Below are positions 49,901 through 58,860 of a DNA stretch of 64,000 nucleotides, piece after piece (the stretch's first letter is position 1; every line of letters begins with the position of its first letter). Below the pieces are notes generated by a model. The model did no database searches. It saw only the letters and a list, made by a program, of their open reading frames with translations, and had not been told where the DNA came from. Position numbers and translations under genes: made by a program. Source of the stretch: an uncultured Alistipes sp. (GTDB lineage: Bacteria; Bacteroidota; Bacteroidia; Bacteroidales; Rikenellaceae); contig CALBQR010000011.1 of assembly GCA_937899895.1 (NCBI GenBank), positions 18,530-82,529 on the forward strand. The letters are read 5' to 3'.

Positions 49901-51064
49901 ATGGATAAAAACGTAACAAAAACAATCAAGTATATCGGTGTCGATGATCTTGATCTCGACCTGTTTGAGAGCCAATACATCATCCCTAACGGCATATCGT
50001 ACAACTCGTATCTTATTATTGATGAGAAGGTTGCGATTATGGATACGGTCGATGCCCGAAAGTATGAAGAGTGGCACGAGAATCTGCACGAGGCACTTGG
50101 TGATCGTAGCCCCGATTACCTTGTTGTGCAACATATGGAGCCTGATCACGCGGGTGGAATGGCGGCCATTATGGCGGAGTTCCCCGCGATGAAGATCGTA
50201 GCTTCGGCTCGCGCGGTGCAGATGATGCCGCAATTCTTTGAGGAGTGCGATTTTGAGGGCCGCACGATCGCGGTGAAAGAGGGCGATACATTGTCGTTGG
50301 GTGCTCACACCCTGCATTTTGCGATGGCTCCGATGGTGCATTGGCCCGAAGTTATGGTCAGCTACGATTCGACCGATAAGGTGCTCTTCTCGGCCGATGC
50401 TTTTGGCAAGTTCGGCGCGTTATCGCACGAGGAGGATTGGGCGTGCGAGGCTCGTCGCTACTACTTCAATATCTGCGGCAAGTATGGCGTTCCCGTGCAG
50501 ACGTTGATGAAGAAGTTAGCTGCGCTCGATGTTGAGATTATCTGCCCGTTGCACGGCCCGATATTGAGCGAAAATCTGGGTTATTACATCGGCTTGTACG
50601 ATACGTGGAGCCGCTATGAGGTTGAGAGTGAGGGCGTTTTTATCGCCTTTGCGTCGATCCACGGCGGCACGGCGGCAGTGGCGCATAAGTTGGCCGAAAT
50701 TCTGCGTACAAGAGGTGTTAAGAGGGTGTCGGTAGCCGATTTGAGCCGCGACGATATGGCCGAGGCAGTCGAAGACGCCTTCCGAGTGGGAACGCTTGTG
50801 GTGGCGGCGGCATCGTACGACTCGGATGTCTTCCCGCCGATGCGCGATTTCCTGCACCATTTGCAGATGAAGAGCTATCAACGTCGCCGCGTGGCTATTA
50901 TCGAAAATGGCTCGTGGGCACCGACCGCAGGCCGCATTATGCGCGGAATGTTGGAGCAGATGAAGGATATCGAGATCGTTGAGCCGATGGTTACAATTCA
51001 CTCGCGAATGAAGCGAGCCGACCTGCCCGCTTTGGAGATGCTGGCCGACGCACTGCTTGCATAA
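49901..51064 (+). CDS. A-type flavodiiron protein (O2/NO reductase)
   Basis: 387 aa. The metallo-β-lactamase-like diiron domain has a full ligand set: His78-x-Glu80-x-Asp82-His83 (QHMEPDHAGG), His147, Asp166 and His218 (CPLHGP). The C-terminal 140 residues are a flavodoxin-like FMN domain (IAFASIHGGTAAVAHKLAEIL). Such enzymes reduce O2 to water or NO to N2O and protect anaerobes. There is no fused rubredoxin or NADH domain, so a separate electron donor is needed; none is encoded nearby. Confidence 0.93.
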   Translation: MDKNVTKTIKYIGVDDLDLDLFESQYIIPNGISYNSYLIIDEKVAIMDTVDARKYEEWHENLHEALGDRSPDYLVVQHMEPDHAGGMAAIMAEFPAMKIVASARAVQMMPQFFEECDFEGRTIAVKEGDTLSLGAHTLHFAMAPMVHWPEVMVSYDSTDKVLFSADAFGKFGALSHEEDWACEARRYYFNICGKYGVPVQTLMKKLAALDVEIICPLHGPILSENLGYYIGLYDTWSRYEVESEGVFIAFASIHGGTAAVAHKLAEILRTRGVKRVSVADLSRDDMAEAVEDAFRVGTLVVAAASYDSDVFPPMRDFLHHLQMKSYQRRRVAIIENGSWAPTAGRIMRGMLEQMKDIEIVEPMVTIHSRMKRADLPALEMLADALLA

Positions 51065-51097
51065 GCCCCTGAATAACAATTAATAAACCCCAACGCG

Positions 51098-52183
51098 ATG
51101 AAGATCTTTTTCTTGGGCCTGATGGCCGCATATGTGGGTGGTAACAGCTATATTTTTGTTCGCGCACTGCAACAGATGAGTGGTGCGCCGATGGCTGTGC
51201 GCGTGCTGTTTGGGGTGCTGTATTGGGTTGTTGCGATGGCTCTGTTTGCATCGTTCGCACTGCGAGATTTGTCGGTGCCGGCATCGGTCGGGCGAGTGCT
51301 TTTTACGATCGGATCGGTGTGGTTGGTCTTTACGCTTTATATGGTTATCGCGCTGATTGTGTGCGACTTGGCGCATTGGCTGTGGCCGTCGTTCAAATGC
51401 GGATTTTGGATTGCGTCGGTGGTCGTTTGCGCAGTTCTCGCATATGGATATTGGAACTATCGACACCCTCGCGTGGTCAAGTTGGAGTTGGAGGTTGATC
51501 GCCCGATCGAGGGCGGAGCGATGCGCATCGTGGCGGCGAGCGACATCCATTTAGGCGAGGGAACGGGGCGCGATGCTCTGCATCGTTATGTCGAGATGAT
51601 AAATGCCCAACAGCCTGATGTTGTGCTCATTGCGGGCGATCTGATTGATAACTCGGTGGCTCCCGTCGCACGCGATTCGATGTGTGAGGAGTTCGATGCA
51701 GTGAAGGCTCCGATGGGAATCTATTTCTCGGCGGGTAACCACGAGTATATCAGCGGCTTGCAAAAGGTTGAAGAGCTCCTGCGCGACACCCCGATACGCT
51801 TGTTGCGCGACTCGGTGGCGGTGCTGCCGAATGGTGTGCAACTGATTGGTCGCGACGACCGTTCGAACCGTCATCGAGAGTCGCTCTCTGCGCTGGTTGC
51901 GAAGGCCGATGCGGCGAGTCCGATCATTGTTCTTGACCACCAACCCTATAATCTTGCCGAGGTCGAGAGGCTCGCTATCGACCTGCAAATCAGCGGCCAT
52001 ACGCATCGCGGACAGGTCTGGCCGCTGAATTGGTTGACCGATAGAATGTATGCGCAGAGCTACGGTTATCGCCGTTGGTCGAACACTCATATCTACGTTT
52101 CGAGTGGTCTTTCGCTGTGGGGTCCTCCGTTTAGAATCGGCACCCAGAGCGAGTTGGTTGTAATTGAACTTAAAAACGAGTAA
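51098..52183 (+). CDS. Membrane-anchored metallophosphoesterase
   Basis: 361 aa. The N-terminal part has about four TM helices (IFFLGLMAAYVGG, VLFGVLYWVVAMALFASFA, LFTIGSVWLVFTLYMVIALIV, FWIASVVVCAVLAYGYW). The calcineurin-like domain follows: AASDIHLGEG, LIAGDLIDNS, SAGNHEYISG, ISGHTHRGQVWP, with all metal ligands visible. Family members (YkuE/YaeI-like) have been linked to lipid or peptidoglycan-associated phosphoesters; the substrate here is unknown. The nitroreductase gene follows after 4 nt. Confidence 0.85.
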   Translation: MKIFFLGLMAAYVGGNSYIFVRALQQMSGAPMAVRVLFGVLYWVVAMALFASFALRDLSVPASVGRVLFTIGSVWLVFTLYMVIALIVCDLAHWLWPSFKCGFWIASVVVCAVLAYGYWNYRHPRVVKLELEVDRPIEGGAMRIVAASDIHLGEGTGRDALHRYVEMINAQQPDVVLIAGDLIDNSVAPVARDSMCEEFDAVKAPMGIYFSAGNHEYISGLQKVEELLRDTPIRLLRDSVAVLPNGVQLIGRDDRSNRHRESLSALVAKADAASPIIVLDHQPYNLAEVERLAIDLQISGHTHRGQVWPLNWLTDRMYAQSYGYRRWSNTHIYVSSGLSLWGPPFRIGTQSELVVIELKNE

Positions 52184-52187
52184 TCGT

Positions 52188-52826
52188 ATGGCAGATAATT
52201 ATTTAGGTAAAAAGATGGAGGAGTATATGGCTCGCCGTGATGCGGGCACGACACCTCGCCGCACCCCCACGCTGGCGCGTCTGTTGGCGAAGAATCGCAG
52301 TCATCGCGCTTATGATCCGACATTTATCGTGCGCGAGGATCAACTGCGTCGCATTATCGAGGTCAATACGCGCACTCCGTCGGCGCGTAATCAGCAGGTT
52401 CTGCGTTTCCGCGCGGTGCTTGCTGACGAGGCGGCAAAGGTGCGTCCCCATATCCGTATGGGCGCGGCATTGCCGGAACTGAATCTGCCGGCAGTCGGCA
52501 CCGAGCCGAACGCCTATATCATCGTCTGCGCAACCGTGCCCGAAACGCGCGAGGTGAGCATTGATTTGGGTATTTCGGTGCAGTCTATGTTGTTGCAAGC
52601 CACAGAGATAGGACTCAATGGATTGTGCATTGCGGCGTTCAATCGAGAGGCAGTGAAGGAGGCTTTGGAGTTGCCTTACGACCCTCTGCTCATTGTGGCG
52701 ATTGGGCGTGGAGCCGACCGCATCGAACTGACCGAAATCTCGGCCGCCGACGATCACCGCTACTACCGCCGCGAGGGCACGCACTACGTTCCGAAAATCG
52801 CCCTCGATGAGTTGATAATTAAATAA
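52188..52826 (+). CDS. Nitroreductase family FMN oxidoreductase
   Basis: I chose the ATG at 52188, 4 nt after the previous stop; an earlier ATG at 52164 lies inside the upstream gene. The 212-aa product has the nitroreductase pattern: NRSHRAYDP near the N-terminus, NTRTPSARNQQVLRFRAV (FMN site), IDLGISVQSMLLQATEIGLNGLCIAAF, and LIVAIGRG. These enzymes reduce nitro compounds, flavins or enones with NAD(P)H. The physiological substrate is not predictable. Confidence 0.88.
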   Translation: MADNYLGKKMEEYMARRDAGTTPRRTPTLARLLAKNRSHRAYDPTFIVREDQLRRIIEVNTRTPSARNQQVLRFRAVLADEAAKVRPHIRMGAALPELNLPAVGTEPNAYIIVCATVPETREVSIDLGISVQSMLLQATEIGLNGLCIAAFNREAVKEALELPYDPLLIVAIGRGADRIELTEISAADDHRYYRREGTHYVPKIALDELIIK

Positions 52827-52846
52827 AATGCCCCACATACACGCTT

Positions 52847-52875
52847 AAAGCCACCCCGCGAGGTGGCTTTTACTT
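52847..52875 (+). terminator. Terminator after nitroreductase gene
   Basis: AAAGCCACC (52847-52855) pairs with GGTGGCTTT (52862-52870); T-rich sequence follows. Confidence 0.8.
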
Positions 52876-52906
52876 TATATATAACGGTGGTTTGAAAACT
52901 ATTTTG

Positions 52907-52914
52907 TATCTTTG
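52907..52914 (+). promoter_or_regulatory. -7 box of ftsY promoter
   Basis: TATCTTTG lies 24 nt before the ftsY start. No -33 TTTG at the normal distance. Confidence 0.5.
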
Positions 52915-52937
52915 CAAAAATCTATTGACTGAAAACT

Positions 52938-53936
52938 ATGGGATTATTCGATTTTTTTAAGAAGAAAAAGGCCGAAGAGCAGGCCGCTGCACCCGAAACC
53001 GCAGCCGCCGAGCGCGAGGAGTTGAATGCCGGTTTGGAGAAGACCAAGCAGGGACTTTTCAGCAAGTTGGCGCGTGCCGTGGCGGGTCGCTCGAAGGTCG
53101 ATGACGATATGCTCGATGAGTTGGAGGAGATTCTGATTACCTCCGATGTGGGCGTTGAAACGACGGTTAAGATCATTCGCCGTATCGAGGAGCGTGTGGC
53201 GCGCGATAAGTATATGAATGCCGCTGAACTTCAATCAATTCTGCGCGATGAGATCGCTCTGTTGCTCGAAGAGAACCACGGCAACGACGCAACTTTCGGC
53301 CTCGATGCCAAAGAGGGCGAGCCCTACGTTGTGATGGTCGTGGGTGTCAATGGTGCGGGTAAGACTACCACTATCGGCAAACTCGCAGCGCAGCTTCGCA
53401 AGGCGGGCAAGAAGGTCTATATCGGTGCGGCCGATACCTTCCGCGCGGCGGCAATCGACCAGCTCGGCGTGTGGGCAGAGCGTGCAGGTGCGACGATGAT
53501 TCGCCAGGAGATGGGCTCGGATCCCGCGTCGGTGGCCTTCGATACGCTCAAATCGGCAAAGGCAAATGGTGCCGATGTGGTGCTGATCGACACCGCAGGT
53601 CGTCTGCACAACAAGATCGGTCTGATGAACGAGCTGACCAAAATCCGCAACGTGATGGCGAAGGTGATCCCCGACGCTCCACACGAAGTGATGCTCGTGC
53701 TGGACGGCTCGACAGGTCAGAATGCATTTGAACAGGCTCGTCAATTTACGCAGGCAACGCAGGTTACGTCGTTGGCTATTACGAAGTTAGATGGTACGGC
53801 AAAGGGCGGTGTGGTGATCGGCATCAGCGATCAGTTCCACGTTCCGGTGCGCTATATCGGCATTGGCGAGGGTATCGACCAACTGAAAATTTTCGACCGC
53901 CGCGAGTTTGTTAATGCGCTGTTTGGGGATAAATAG
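52938..53936 (+). CDS. ftsY: Signal recognition particle receptor FtsY
   Basis: 332 aa. A short acidic/basic A-region, then the N domain (GLFSKLARAVAGRSKVDDDMLDELEEIL) and the SRP GTPase domain: GVNGAGKTTTIGKLA (P-loop), ADTFRAAAIDQL, DTAGRLHNK, TKLDGTAKGG and GIGEGIDQL. It docks ribosome-SRP complexes at the membrane. The following DUF4919 gene is close (22 nt). Confidence 0.96.
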   Translation: MGLFDFFKKKKAEEQAAAPETAAAEREELNAGLEKTKQGLFSKLARAVAGRSKVDDDMLDELEEILITSDVGVETTVKIIRRIEERVARDKYMNAAELQSILRDEIALLLEENHGNDATFGLDAKEGEPYVVMVVGVNGAGKTTTIGKLAAQLRKAGKKVYIGAADTFRAAAIDQLGVWAERAGATMIRQEMGSDPASVAFDTLKSAKANGADVVLIDTAGRLHNKIGLMNELTKIRNVMAKVIPDAPHEVMLVLDGSTGQNAFEQARQFTQATQVTSLAITKLDGTAKGGVVIGISDQFHVPVRYIGIGEGIDQLKIFDRREFVNALFGDK

Positions 53937-53958
53937 TATCATTAAGCAAGTAAAAGTT

Positions 53959-54753
53959 ATGAGCCGAATTCTAATTACAGCCTGCGTAGTCATTTTTACG
54001 ACGAGTGCACTTTTTGCTCAACAACCGACGGCAGATAGCATTGCAACGGAGCCTAAACAAGCACGATGGGCCAATGTAATCGAGGGAGATAGTTTGCTTG
54101 CACTTGCAGGCGCAAATGGAAAACTTGATTATGCAGTTTTCGGTCATGTTGCTCGCAACGATGAGCAGTACAACGCGCTGGTTACTCGTTTTGAAAATTT
54201 AGATGGGAAGTTCGAGTTGTCCGATATCTTTGTACTTTATTATGGACAAGCCTTTCGTGATGATTTTGCAGGAGGACACATTTCAGGTGTCATAACGCCT
54301 GAAACATCAGATTTTGAGGATGCTTATAATGAATGTTGCCAAAAATTGGCAAAGTCTCCCACATCATTACGGTTGCTTGGTGAGGCGGGTATGTTGGCTC
54401 ACAAACTCAATTTGCCCGAAGAGGTTGCAAAAAAATACCGTATTCGCTATCTGTTAATAAGAGAGGTGATAACGTTGACGGGTGATGGAACATTCGATCA
54501 ACCATACAAAGTCGTTCACATCAGCGATGAGTATGAGATTTTGTTCAGTCTGCTTGGGGCAACTTCAATCGTTACACAAGGCGTTGCAAGTGGAGCTACC
54601 ATAATGGATCGAATTACCTACACGATAAAAAGTGCAACAACCGATCCTGTAACAAACGAACAGCAACTTGAACAGCAAGATGTCTATTTTGATATAGAGT
54701 TGCCGATGGTCTATTTACAAAAGATGTTCTTGGGGGGAGGTAAAAAGCGATGA
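53959..54753 (+). CDS. DUF4919-like exported protein
   Basis: I chose the ATG at 53959, which begins a signal peptide (MSRILITACVVIFTTSALFAQ); the frame extends back into ftsY. 264 aa. Features are DEQYNALVTRFENLDGKFEL, VLYYGQAFRDDF, a helical repeat-like middle (LRLLGEAGMLAHKLNLPEEV) and a C-terminal β-domain with the GDGTFDQPYKVVHISDEYE segment. This is the pattern of DUF4919 proteins of Bacteroidetes, whose function is unknown. Its codon use is visibly more AT-rich than ftsY and rimO on either side, suggesting later insertion, yet it overlaps rimO by 4 nt (ATGA). Confidence 0.65.
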   Translation: MSRILITACVVIFTTSALFAQQPTADSIATEPKQARWANVIEGDSLLALAGANGKLDYAVFGHVARNDEQYNALVTRFENLDGKFELSDIFVLYYGQAFRDDFAGGHISGVITPETSDFEDAYNECCQKLAKSPTSLRLLGEAGMLAHKLNLPEEVAKKYRIRYLLIREVITLTGDGTFDQPYKVVHISDEYEILFSLLGATSIVTQGVASGATIMDRITYTIKSATTDPVTNEQQLEQQDVYFDIELPMVYLQKMFLGGGKKR

Positions 54754-56048
54754 AAAAAATTAACGTAGTAACGCTCGGCTGCTCGAAAAATACGGTCGAT
54801 TCGGAGCACCTCGCGGCTCAACTCGCTGCGGCAGGATACCAGATTGTATTCGACAGCAACCGCACCGACGCCAAAGTCGTGGTGATCAATACGTGCGGTT
54901 TTATCGGCGACGCCAAGCAGGAGTCGATCGACACGATTCTGCGTTTTGCCGCTGCAAAGGAGCAGGGACTGATCGAACATCTGTTTGTAATCGGTTGTTT
55001 GAGCGAGCGTTATGCCGACGAACTGCGTGCCGAGATCCCCGAAGTCGATGACTATTTCGGTGCGCGCGATATGCAGGGCATTGCACGTGTGCTGTGCGCT
55101 GCGGGCGACCCCGACACCTCGACCGAGCGTCTGACCTCGACACCGAAACACTACGCATACCTGAAAATCGCCGAGGGTTGCAATTGGCATTGCGGCTATT
55201 GCGCCATTCCGTTGATTCGCGGTCCGCACCGCTCGGTGCCTATGGAGCGTTGCGTCGAGGAGGCGGAGCGTTTGGCGGCACAGGGTGTGCGTGAGTTGAT
55301 TGTAATTGCCCAAGATACAACCTATTACGGTCGCGATCTGTATGGCCGTCGTGCGCTGGCCGAGCTGCTTGAAAAGCTGTGTAAGGTCGAGGGTATTGAG
55401 TGGATCCGTCTGCATTATGCCTATCCCACCGACTTCCCGCAGGATGTGATCGAGGTGATGGCGCGCGAGAAGAAGATCTGCCCCTACCTCGATATTCCGT
55501 TCCAGCACATCTCGGATCATCAGCTCTCGCTTATGAAGCGTCGCCACACGAAGGCCGATGCCTATGCCCTTGTCGAGCGTCTGCGTGCGGCGGTGCCCGA
55601 TTTGGCACTGCGCACCACGCTTCTGGTAGGCTATCCTGACGAGACGGAGGAGGATTTCGACGAGCTGATGGAGTTTGTCGAGAAGGTCCGATTCGAGCGT
55701 TTGGGTGTCTTCCCCTACTCGGAGGAGGAGGGCACGTTCTCGGCACGCGAGTTGGAAGATAATGTACCGGAGGAGGTTAAGCAGGAGCGCGTCGATCGAA
55801 TTATGGCTCTGCAAAACCGCATCTCGCTCGAAAAAAATCAGGCACGTGTCGGTCAGCGTGAGCAGGTGATTGTCGATTCGCGTCAGGGCGATTGGTATGT
55901 CGCTCGTGGTCGCTACGACTCGCCCGAAGTTGATCAGGAGATCCTGATCCCCGCCTCGGAGCGACAGTTGCGACGCGGTGTAATCTATACGGTTGAGATT
56001 ACGGGAGCCGAGGAGTATGACCTCTATGCGAGCGTAGTCGGGAAATAA
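54750..56048 (+). CDS. rimO: Ribosomal protein S12 methylthiotransferase
   Basis: 432 aa radical-SAM enzyme that adds a methylthio group to the conserved Asp of S12. The N-terminal UPF0004 domain has Cys11, Cys49 and the cysteine in VIGCLSERY for one [4Fe-4S] cluster. The radical-SAM cluster is Cys144-x3-Cys148-x2-Cys151 (EGCNWHCGYCAIPLIRGPHRS). A C-terminal TRAM domain follows. The motif GPHRS and the length fit RimO rather than MiaB. Confidence 0.95.
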   Translation: MKKINVVTLGCSKNTVDSEHLAAQLAAAGYQIVFDSNRTDAKVVVINTCGFIGDAKQESIDTILRFAAAKEQGLIEHLFVIGCLSERYADELRAEIPEVDDYFGARDMQGIARVLCAAGDPDTSTERLTSTPKHYAYLKIAEGCNWHCGYCAIPLIRGPHRSVPMERCVEEAERLAAQGVRELIVIAQDTTYYGRDLYGRRALAELLEKLCKVEGIEWIRLHYAYPTDFPQDVIEVMAREKKICPYLDIPFQHISDHQLSLMKRRHTKADAYALVERLRAAVPDLALRTTLLVGYPDETEEDFDELMEFVEKVRFERLGVFPYSEEEGTFSARELEDNVPEEVKQERVDRIMALQNRISLEKNQARVGQREQVIVDSRQGDWYVARGRYDSPEVDQEILIPASERQLRRGVIYTVEITGAEEYDLYASVVGK

Positions 56049-56060
56049 GAACGATCGAAA

Positions 56061-56092
56061 TTTGTAAGTTTCACCTTTTTTTCATACCTTTG
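56061..56092 (+). promoter_or_regulatory. Promoter of zapB-like/zapA genes
   Basis: TTTG (56061-56064), 20 nt, TACCTTTG (56085-56092), 30 nt before the start codon. Confidence 0.7.
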
Positions 56093-56122
56093 AGGTTGAA
56101 AAGATAAAAACAGACCCTAAAA

Positions 56123-56410
56123 ATGGCAAAGAAGAGTATCATCGACAGCATCGAAAAGAAGATCGCGCGACTCATCGAGCAGCACGATCGACTGAAAGTG
56201 CAGGCCGCAGAGTTGCAGACCCAGCGTGATAAACTTCAAGCACAGAATAGGGAGCTGACCAATAAACTTGCCGAGGCTGAACGCCGCATCTCGTCGCTCG
56301 AATTGAGTGAGGGTCTGGCCGGTAATTCGGCAGATAGAAAACAGGCAAAAGCGCGTGTCAATCGTCTTATGCGGGAGATTGATCGCTGTATCGCCTTGCT
56401 GAATAAATAA
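56123..56410 (+). CDS. Short coiled-coil protein, ZapB-like
   Basis: 95 aa, almost wholly coiled coil (IEKKIARLIEQHDRLKVQAAELQTQ..., LTNKLAEAERRISSLELSE) with a basic C-terminal helix. It precedes zapA by 19 nt and shares its promoter. Size, coiled coil and pairing with zapA suggest a partner in Z-ring organisation, analogous to ZapB; direct homology cannot be shown from the sequence alone. Confidence 0.65.
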   Translation: MAKKSIIDSIEKKIARLIEQHDRLKVQAAELQTQRDKLQAQNRELTNKLAEAERRISSLELSEGLAGNSADRKQAKARVNRLMREIDRCIALLNK

Positions 56411-56429
56411 CGAAGAGACTTAAACGAAG

Positions 56430-56726
56430 ATGTCGAAACAATCGATAACGCTGAAAATCGCCGGTAAGCAGTACCCCCTGAGCGTCGATAGCCGCAAGGA
56501 GGAGTTGTATCGTTTGGCCGAGCGCGAACTCAATGATCGATTTAGCCGCATTGAGAAGGCTAAATTCAAGGATTTCAAGCGCGAAGACTGCTTGGCTCTG
56601 GCTGCTTTGCAGATCAGTTTCGACTTTATTGAGACCCGCCTCAGCCGCTCGCTCGGAGATGAGCAGGTGGAGCAGTTGGCCGAACTTGATACAAAGTTGG
56701 ATCAATATTTGAATCAACTCGACTAA
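56430..56726 (+). CDS. zapA: Cell division protein ZapA
   Basis: 98 aa. The N-terminal β-hairpin (ITLKIAGKQYPLSVDSRKEELYR) and the LAERELNDRF helix, then a coiled-coil C-terminus, are typical of ZapA, which bundles FtsZ filaments. The segment ALAALQISFDFIE fits the family core. It is followed by a probable 6S RNA, a linkage also seen in Proteobacteria. Confidence 0.88.
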   Translation: MSKQSITLKIAGKQYPLSVDSRKEELYRLAERELNDRFSRIEKAKFKDFKREDCLALAALQISFDFIETRLSRSLGDEQVEQLAELDTKLDQYLNQLD

Positions 56727-56855
56727 CGAATCCGATGCCGATAAGTTGTGTGCGCTCGAAGCGTGCATAGTTGCGGCAAGAGAGTTGAGGTTATATATTT
56801 TAGGGCGTAATGTGTTGAGAATAAACACTAAAAGCCCGAACGTTCTTTGAACATA

Positions 56856-57079
56856 CAGACTTGGAATTATCCCGCATAGATTCCTTATAAGCTTTGCGAA
56901 ACTGAACACTTTTTACATTGAGGATAACTCGACCCTTCAAAAACAGGCCTTAACCACCTTCGGTGGTGTATCCGAGGATACCGTTGGACGTTTGCGATCG
57001 ACAATGTCGGAGCCCTCACACCTGACTTATCTACAGCAGATTCGTCAAACAAGATTAGGAATCTCTATGCGGGTTTTTT
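56856..57079 (+). ncRNA. ssrS: Probable 6S RNA
   Basis: The 417-nt zapA-rny gap holds a long hairpin-type RNA. CCCGCATAG (56871-56879) pairs perfectly with CTATGCGGG (57065-57073). The next ATTCC (56880-56884) pairs with GGAAT (57058-57062), leaving a 2-nt bulge. A T6 run (57074-57079) ends it. An internal CCACC-TTCG-GGTGG hairpin forms near the middle. Length of about 200 nt, closing stem and position after zapA fit 6S RNA, which sequesters housekeeping RNA polymerase. A possible -7 box GTTCTTTG (56842-56849) lies just upstream. The 5' end is approximate; 56727-56841 holds nothing else recognised. Confidence 0.6.
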
Positions 57080-57143
57080 ATTTGATAATTTTGACAACAA
57101 ACTATAAAACAAATACTTAAACCACAAAACAGACAAAATAACA

Positions 57144-58697
57144 ATGAGCACAAGTATCGTAATACTGATCGCCGCTCTGGCTGCTGTGGCTGCCGTAGGT
57201 TGTTATATTCTGGTAACCAACTTCGTTACCAAGAATACAATCCGCGCTCGTCGTGAGGCCGCTATCAAAGAGGCAGAAGCAGAGGGTGAGATGATAAAGA
57301 AGGAGAAGATCCTCCAAGCAAAAGAGAAATTCATTCAGCTCAAAAGCGACTACGACCGACAGGTCAATGACCGCAACGCTAAACTCAAAGAGCGTGAGCA
57401 GGCTATCCGCCAGAATGAGAACGCGATCAAGGACCAACAGAAGGATCTCGATCGCAAACATACAGAGGCTAACCGCCTGAAAGAACAGCTTGAAAATCAA
57501 CTCTCTACACTCGACCGCAAGAAGGAGGAGGTAGAGCGTATGATGCGTGAGCAGAATGCTCGTTTGGAGCAGATCAGCGGTATGAGCAGCGAGGAGGCAA
57601 AGAATATTCTCATCGAGAATATGAAGGCCGAGGCAAAAGCCGATGCGATGACCTACATCAACGAGACCATCGAGGAGGCAAAGATGAGTGCGAATAAGGA
57701 GGCTAAACGCATTGTCGTTCAGACGATTCAGCGTGTGGCAACCGAGACCGCGATTGAGAATTCGGTAACCGTTTTCAATATCGATAGCGACGAGGTTAAG
57801 GGTCGTATTATCGGCCGTGAGGGTCGTAACATCCGCGCTTTGGAGGCTGCTACGGGCATCGAGATCATCGTCGATGATACCCCGGAGGCAATCATCCTGT
57901 CGGGCTTCGATCCCGTTCGTCGCGAAATCGCGCGATTGGCTCTGCATCAGTTGGTTACCGACGGCCGTATCCACCCCGCACGTATCGAGGAGGTTGTGGC
58001 AAAGGTTCAAAAGCAGATCGAGGAGGAGATCATCGAGGTTGGTAAGCGCACCACGATCGACTTGGGTATCCACGGCCTGCATCCCGAACTGATCCGCTTG
58101 ATCGGTAAGATGAAATATCGTTCGTCGTATGGTCAGAATCTGTTGCAGCACTCGCGCGAGACTGCAAATATGGCAGGCATTATGGCTGCCGAGCTGGGTC
58201 TGAATCCCAAGTTGGCTCGCCGCGCAGGTCTGTTGCACGATATCGGTAAGGTGCCCGACGATGAGCCCGAACTGCCGCACGCAATTATCGGTATGAAATT
58301 GGCCGAGAAATATAAGGAGAAGCCCGATGTTTGCAATGCTATCGGTGCGCACCACGACGAGGCAGAGATGACCTCGCTCTACGCTCCGATTGTGCAGGTT
58401 TGTGACGCGATTTCGGGTGCTCGCCCCGGTGCTCGCCGCGAGGTCGTAGAGTCGTATATCAAGCGTTTGAAGGAGATGGAGGATATCGCTCTGTCGTACC
58501 CCGGCGTGATGAAGACCTACGCAATCCAGGCTGGTCGCGAACTGCGTGTGATTGTTGGTGCAGACAAACTCTCGGATCAGGAGTCGGACCAACTCTCGCA
58601 CGATATCGCAAAGAAGATTCAGGACGAGATGACCTATCCCGGACAGGTGAAGATCACCGTCATCCGCGAAACTCGTTCGGTAAGCTACGCGAAATAG
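57144..58697 (+). CDS. rny: Ribonuclease Y
   Basis: 517 aa membrane-anchored endoribonuclease. In order: an N-terminal TM helix (VILIAALAAVAAVGCYILV), a long charged coiled coil (residues 35-200), a KH domain (GRIIGREGRNIRALEAATGIEIIVDDTP), the HD domain (GLLHDIGKVPDDEPELPHA) and a C-terminal RnaseY extension (GARREVVESYIKRLKEME). It starts mRNA decay. A strong terminator follows. Confidence 0.96.
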   Translation: MSTSIVILIAALAAVAAVGCYILVTNFVTKNTIRARREAAIKEAEAEGEMIKKEKILQAKEKFIQLKSDYDRQVNDRNAKLKEREQAIRQNENAIKDQQKDLDRKHTEANRLKEQLENQLSTLDRKKEEVERMMREQNARLEQISGMSSEEAKNILIENMKAEAKADAMTYINETIEEAKMSANKEAKRIVVQTIQRVATETAIENSVTVFNIDSDEVKGRIIGREGRNIRALEAATGIEIIVDDTPEAIILSGFDPVRREIARLALHQLVTDGRIHPARIEEVVAKVQKQIEEEIIEVGKRTTIDLGIHGLHPELIRLIGKMKYRSSYGQNLLQHSRETANMAGIMAAELGLNPKLARRAGLLHDIGKVPDDEPELPHAIIGMKLAEKYKEKPDVCNAIGAHHDEAEMTSLYAPIVQVCDAISGARPGARREVVESYIKRLKEMEDIALSYPGVMKTYAIQAGRELRVIVGADKLSDQESDQLSHDIAKKIQDEMTYPGQVKITVIRETRSVSYAK

Positions 58698-58724
58698 TCG
58701 CAAGATTTTCGCCAAACAACATCA

Positions 58725-58763
58725 ACGCCTCCCTCCCTTTGCGGGGTGGGAGGCGTGCTTTTT
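58725..58763 (+). terminator. Terminator of rny
   Basis: ACGCCTCCC pairs with GGGAGGCGT (3' arm 58748-58756), followed by a T-run. Confidence 0.85.
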
Positions 58764-58797
58764 TTCGGAAAAGTATGCCGAAGATAGCTAATTTTAC

Positions 58798-58805
58798 TAT
58801 CTTTG
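58798..58805 (+). promoter_or_regulatory. -7 box of glpT-like gene
   Basis: TATCTTTG lies 55 nt before the start codon. No clear -33 element. Confidence 0.5.
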
Positions 58806-58860
58806 TATTTAGTCTGCGGAGAGGATTGTGGGCTATTAACCTGAAAAAACGGAGAAACTG

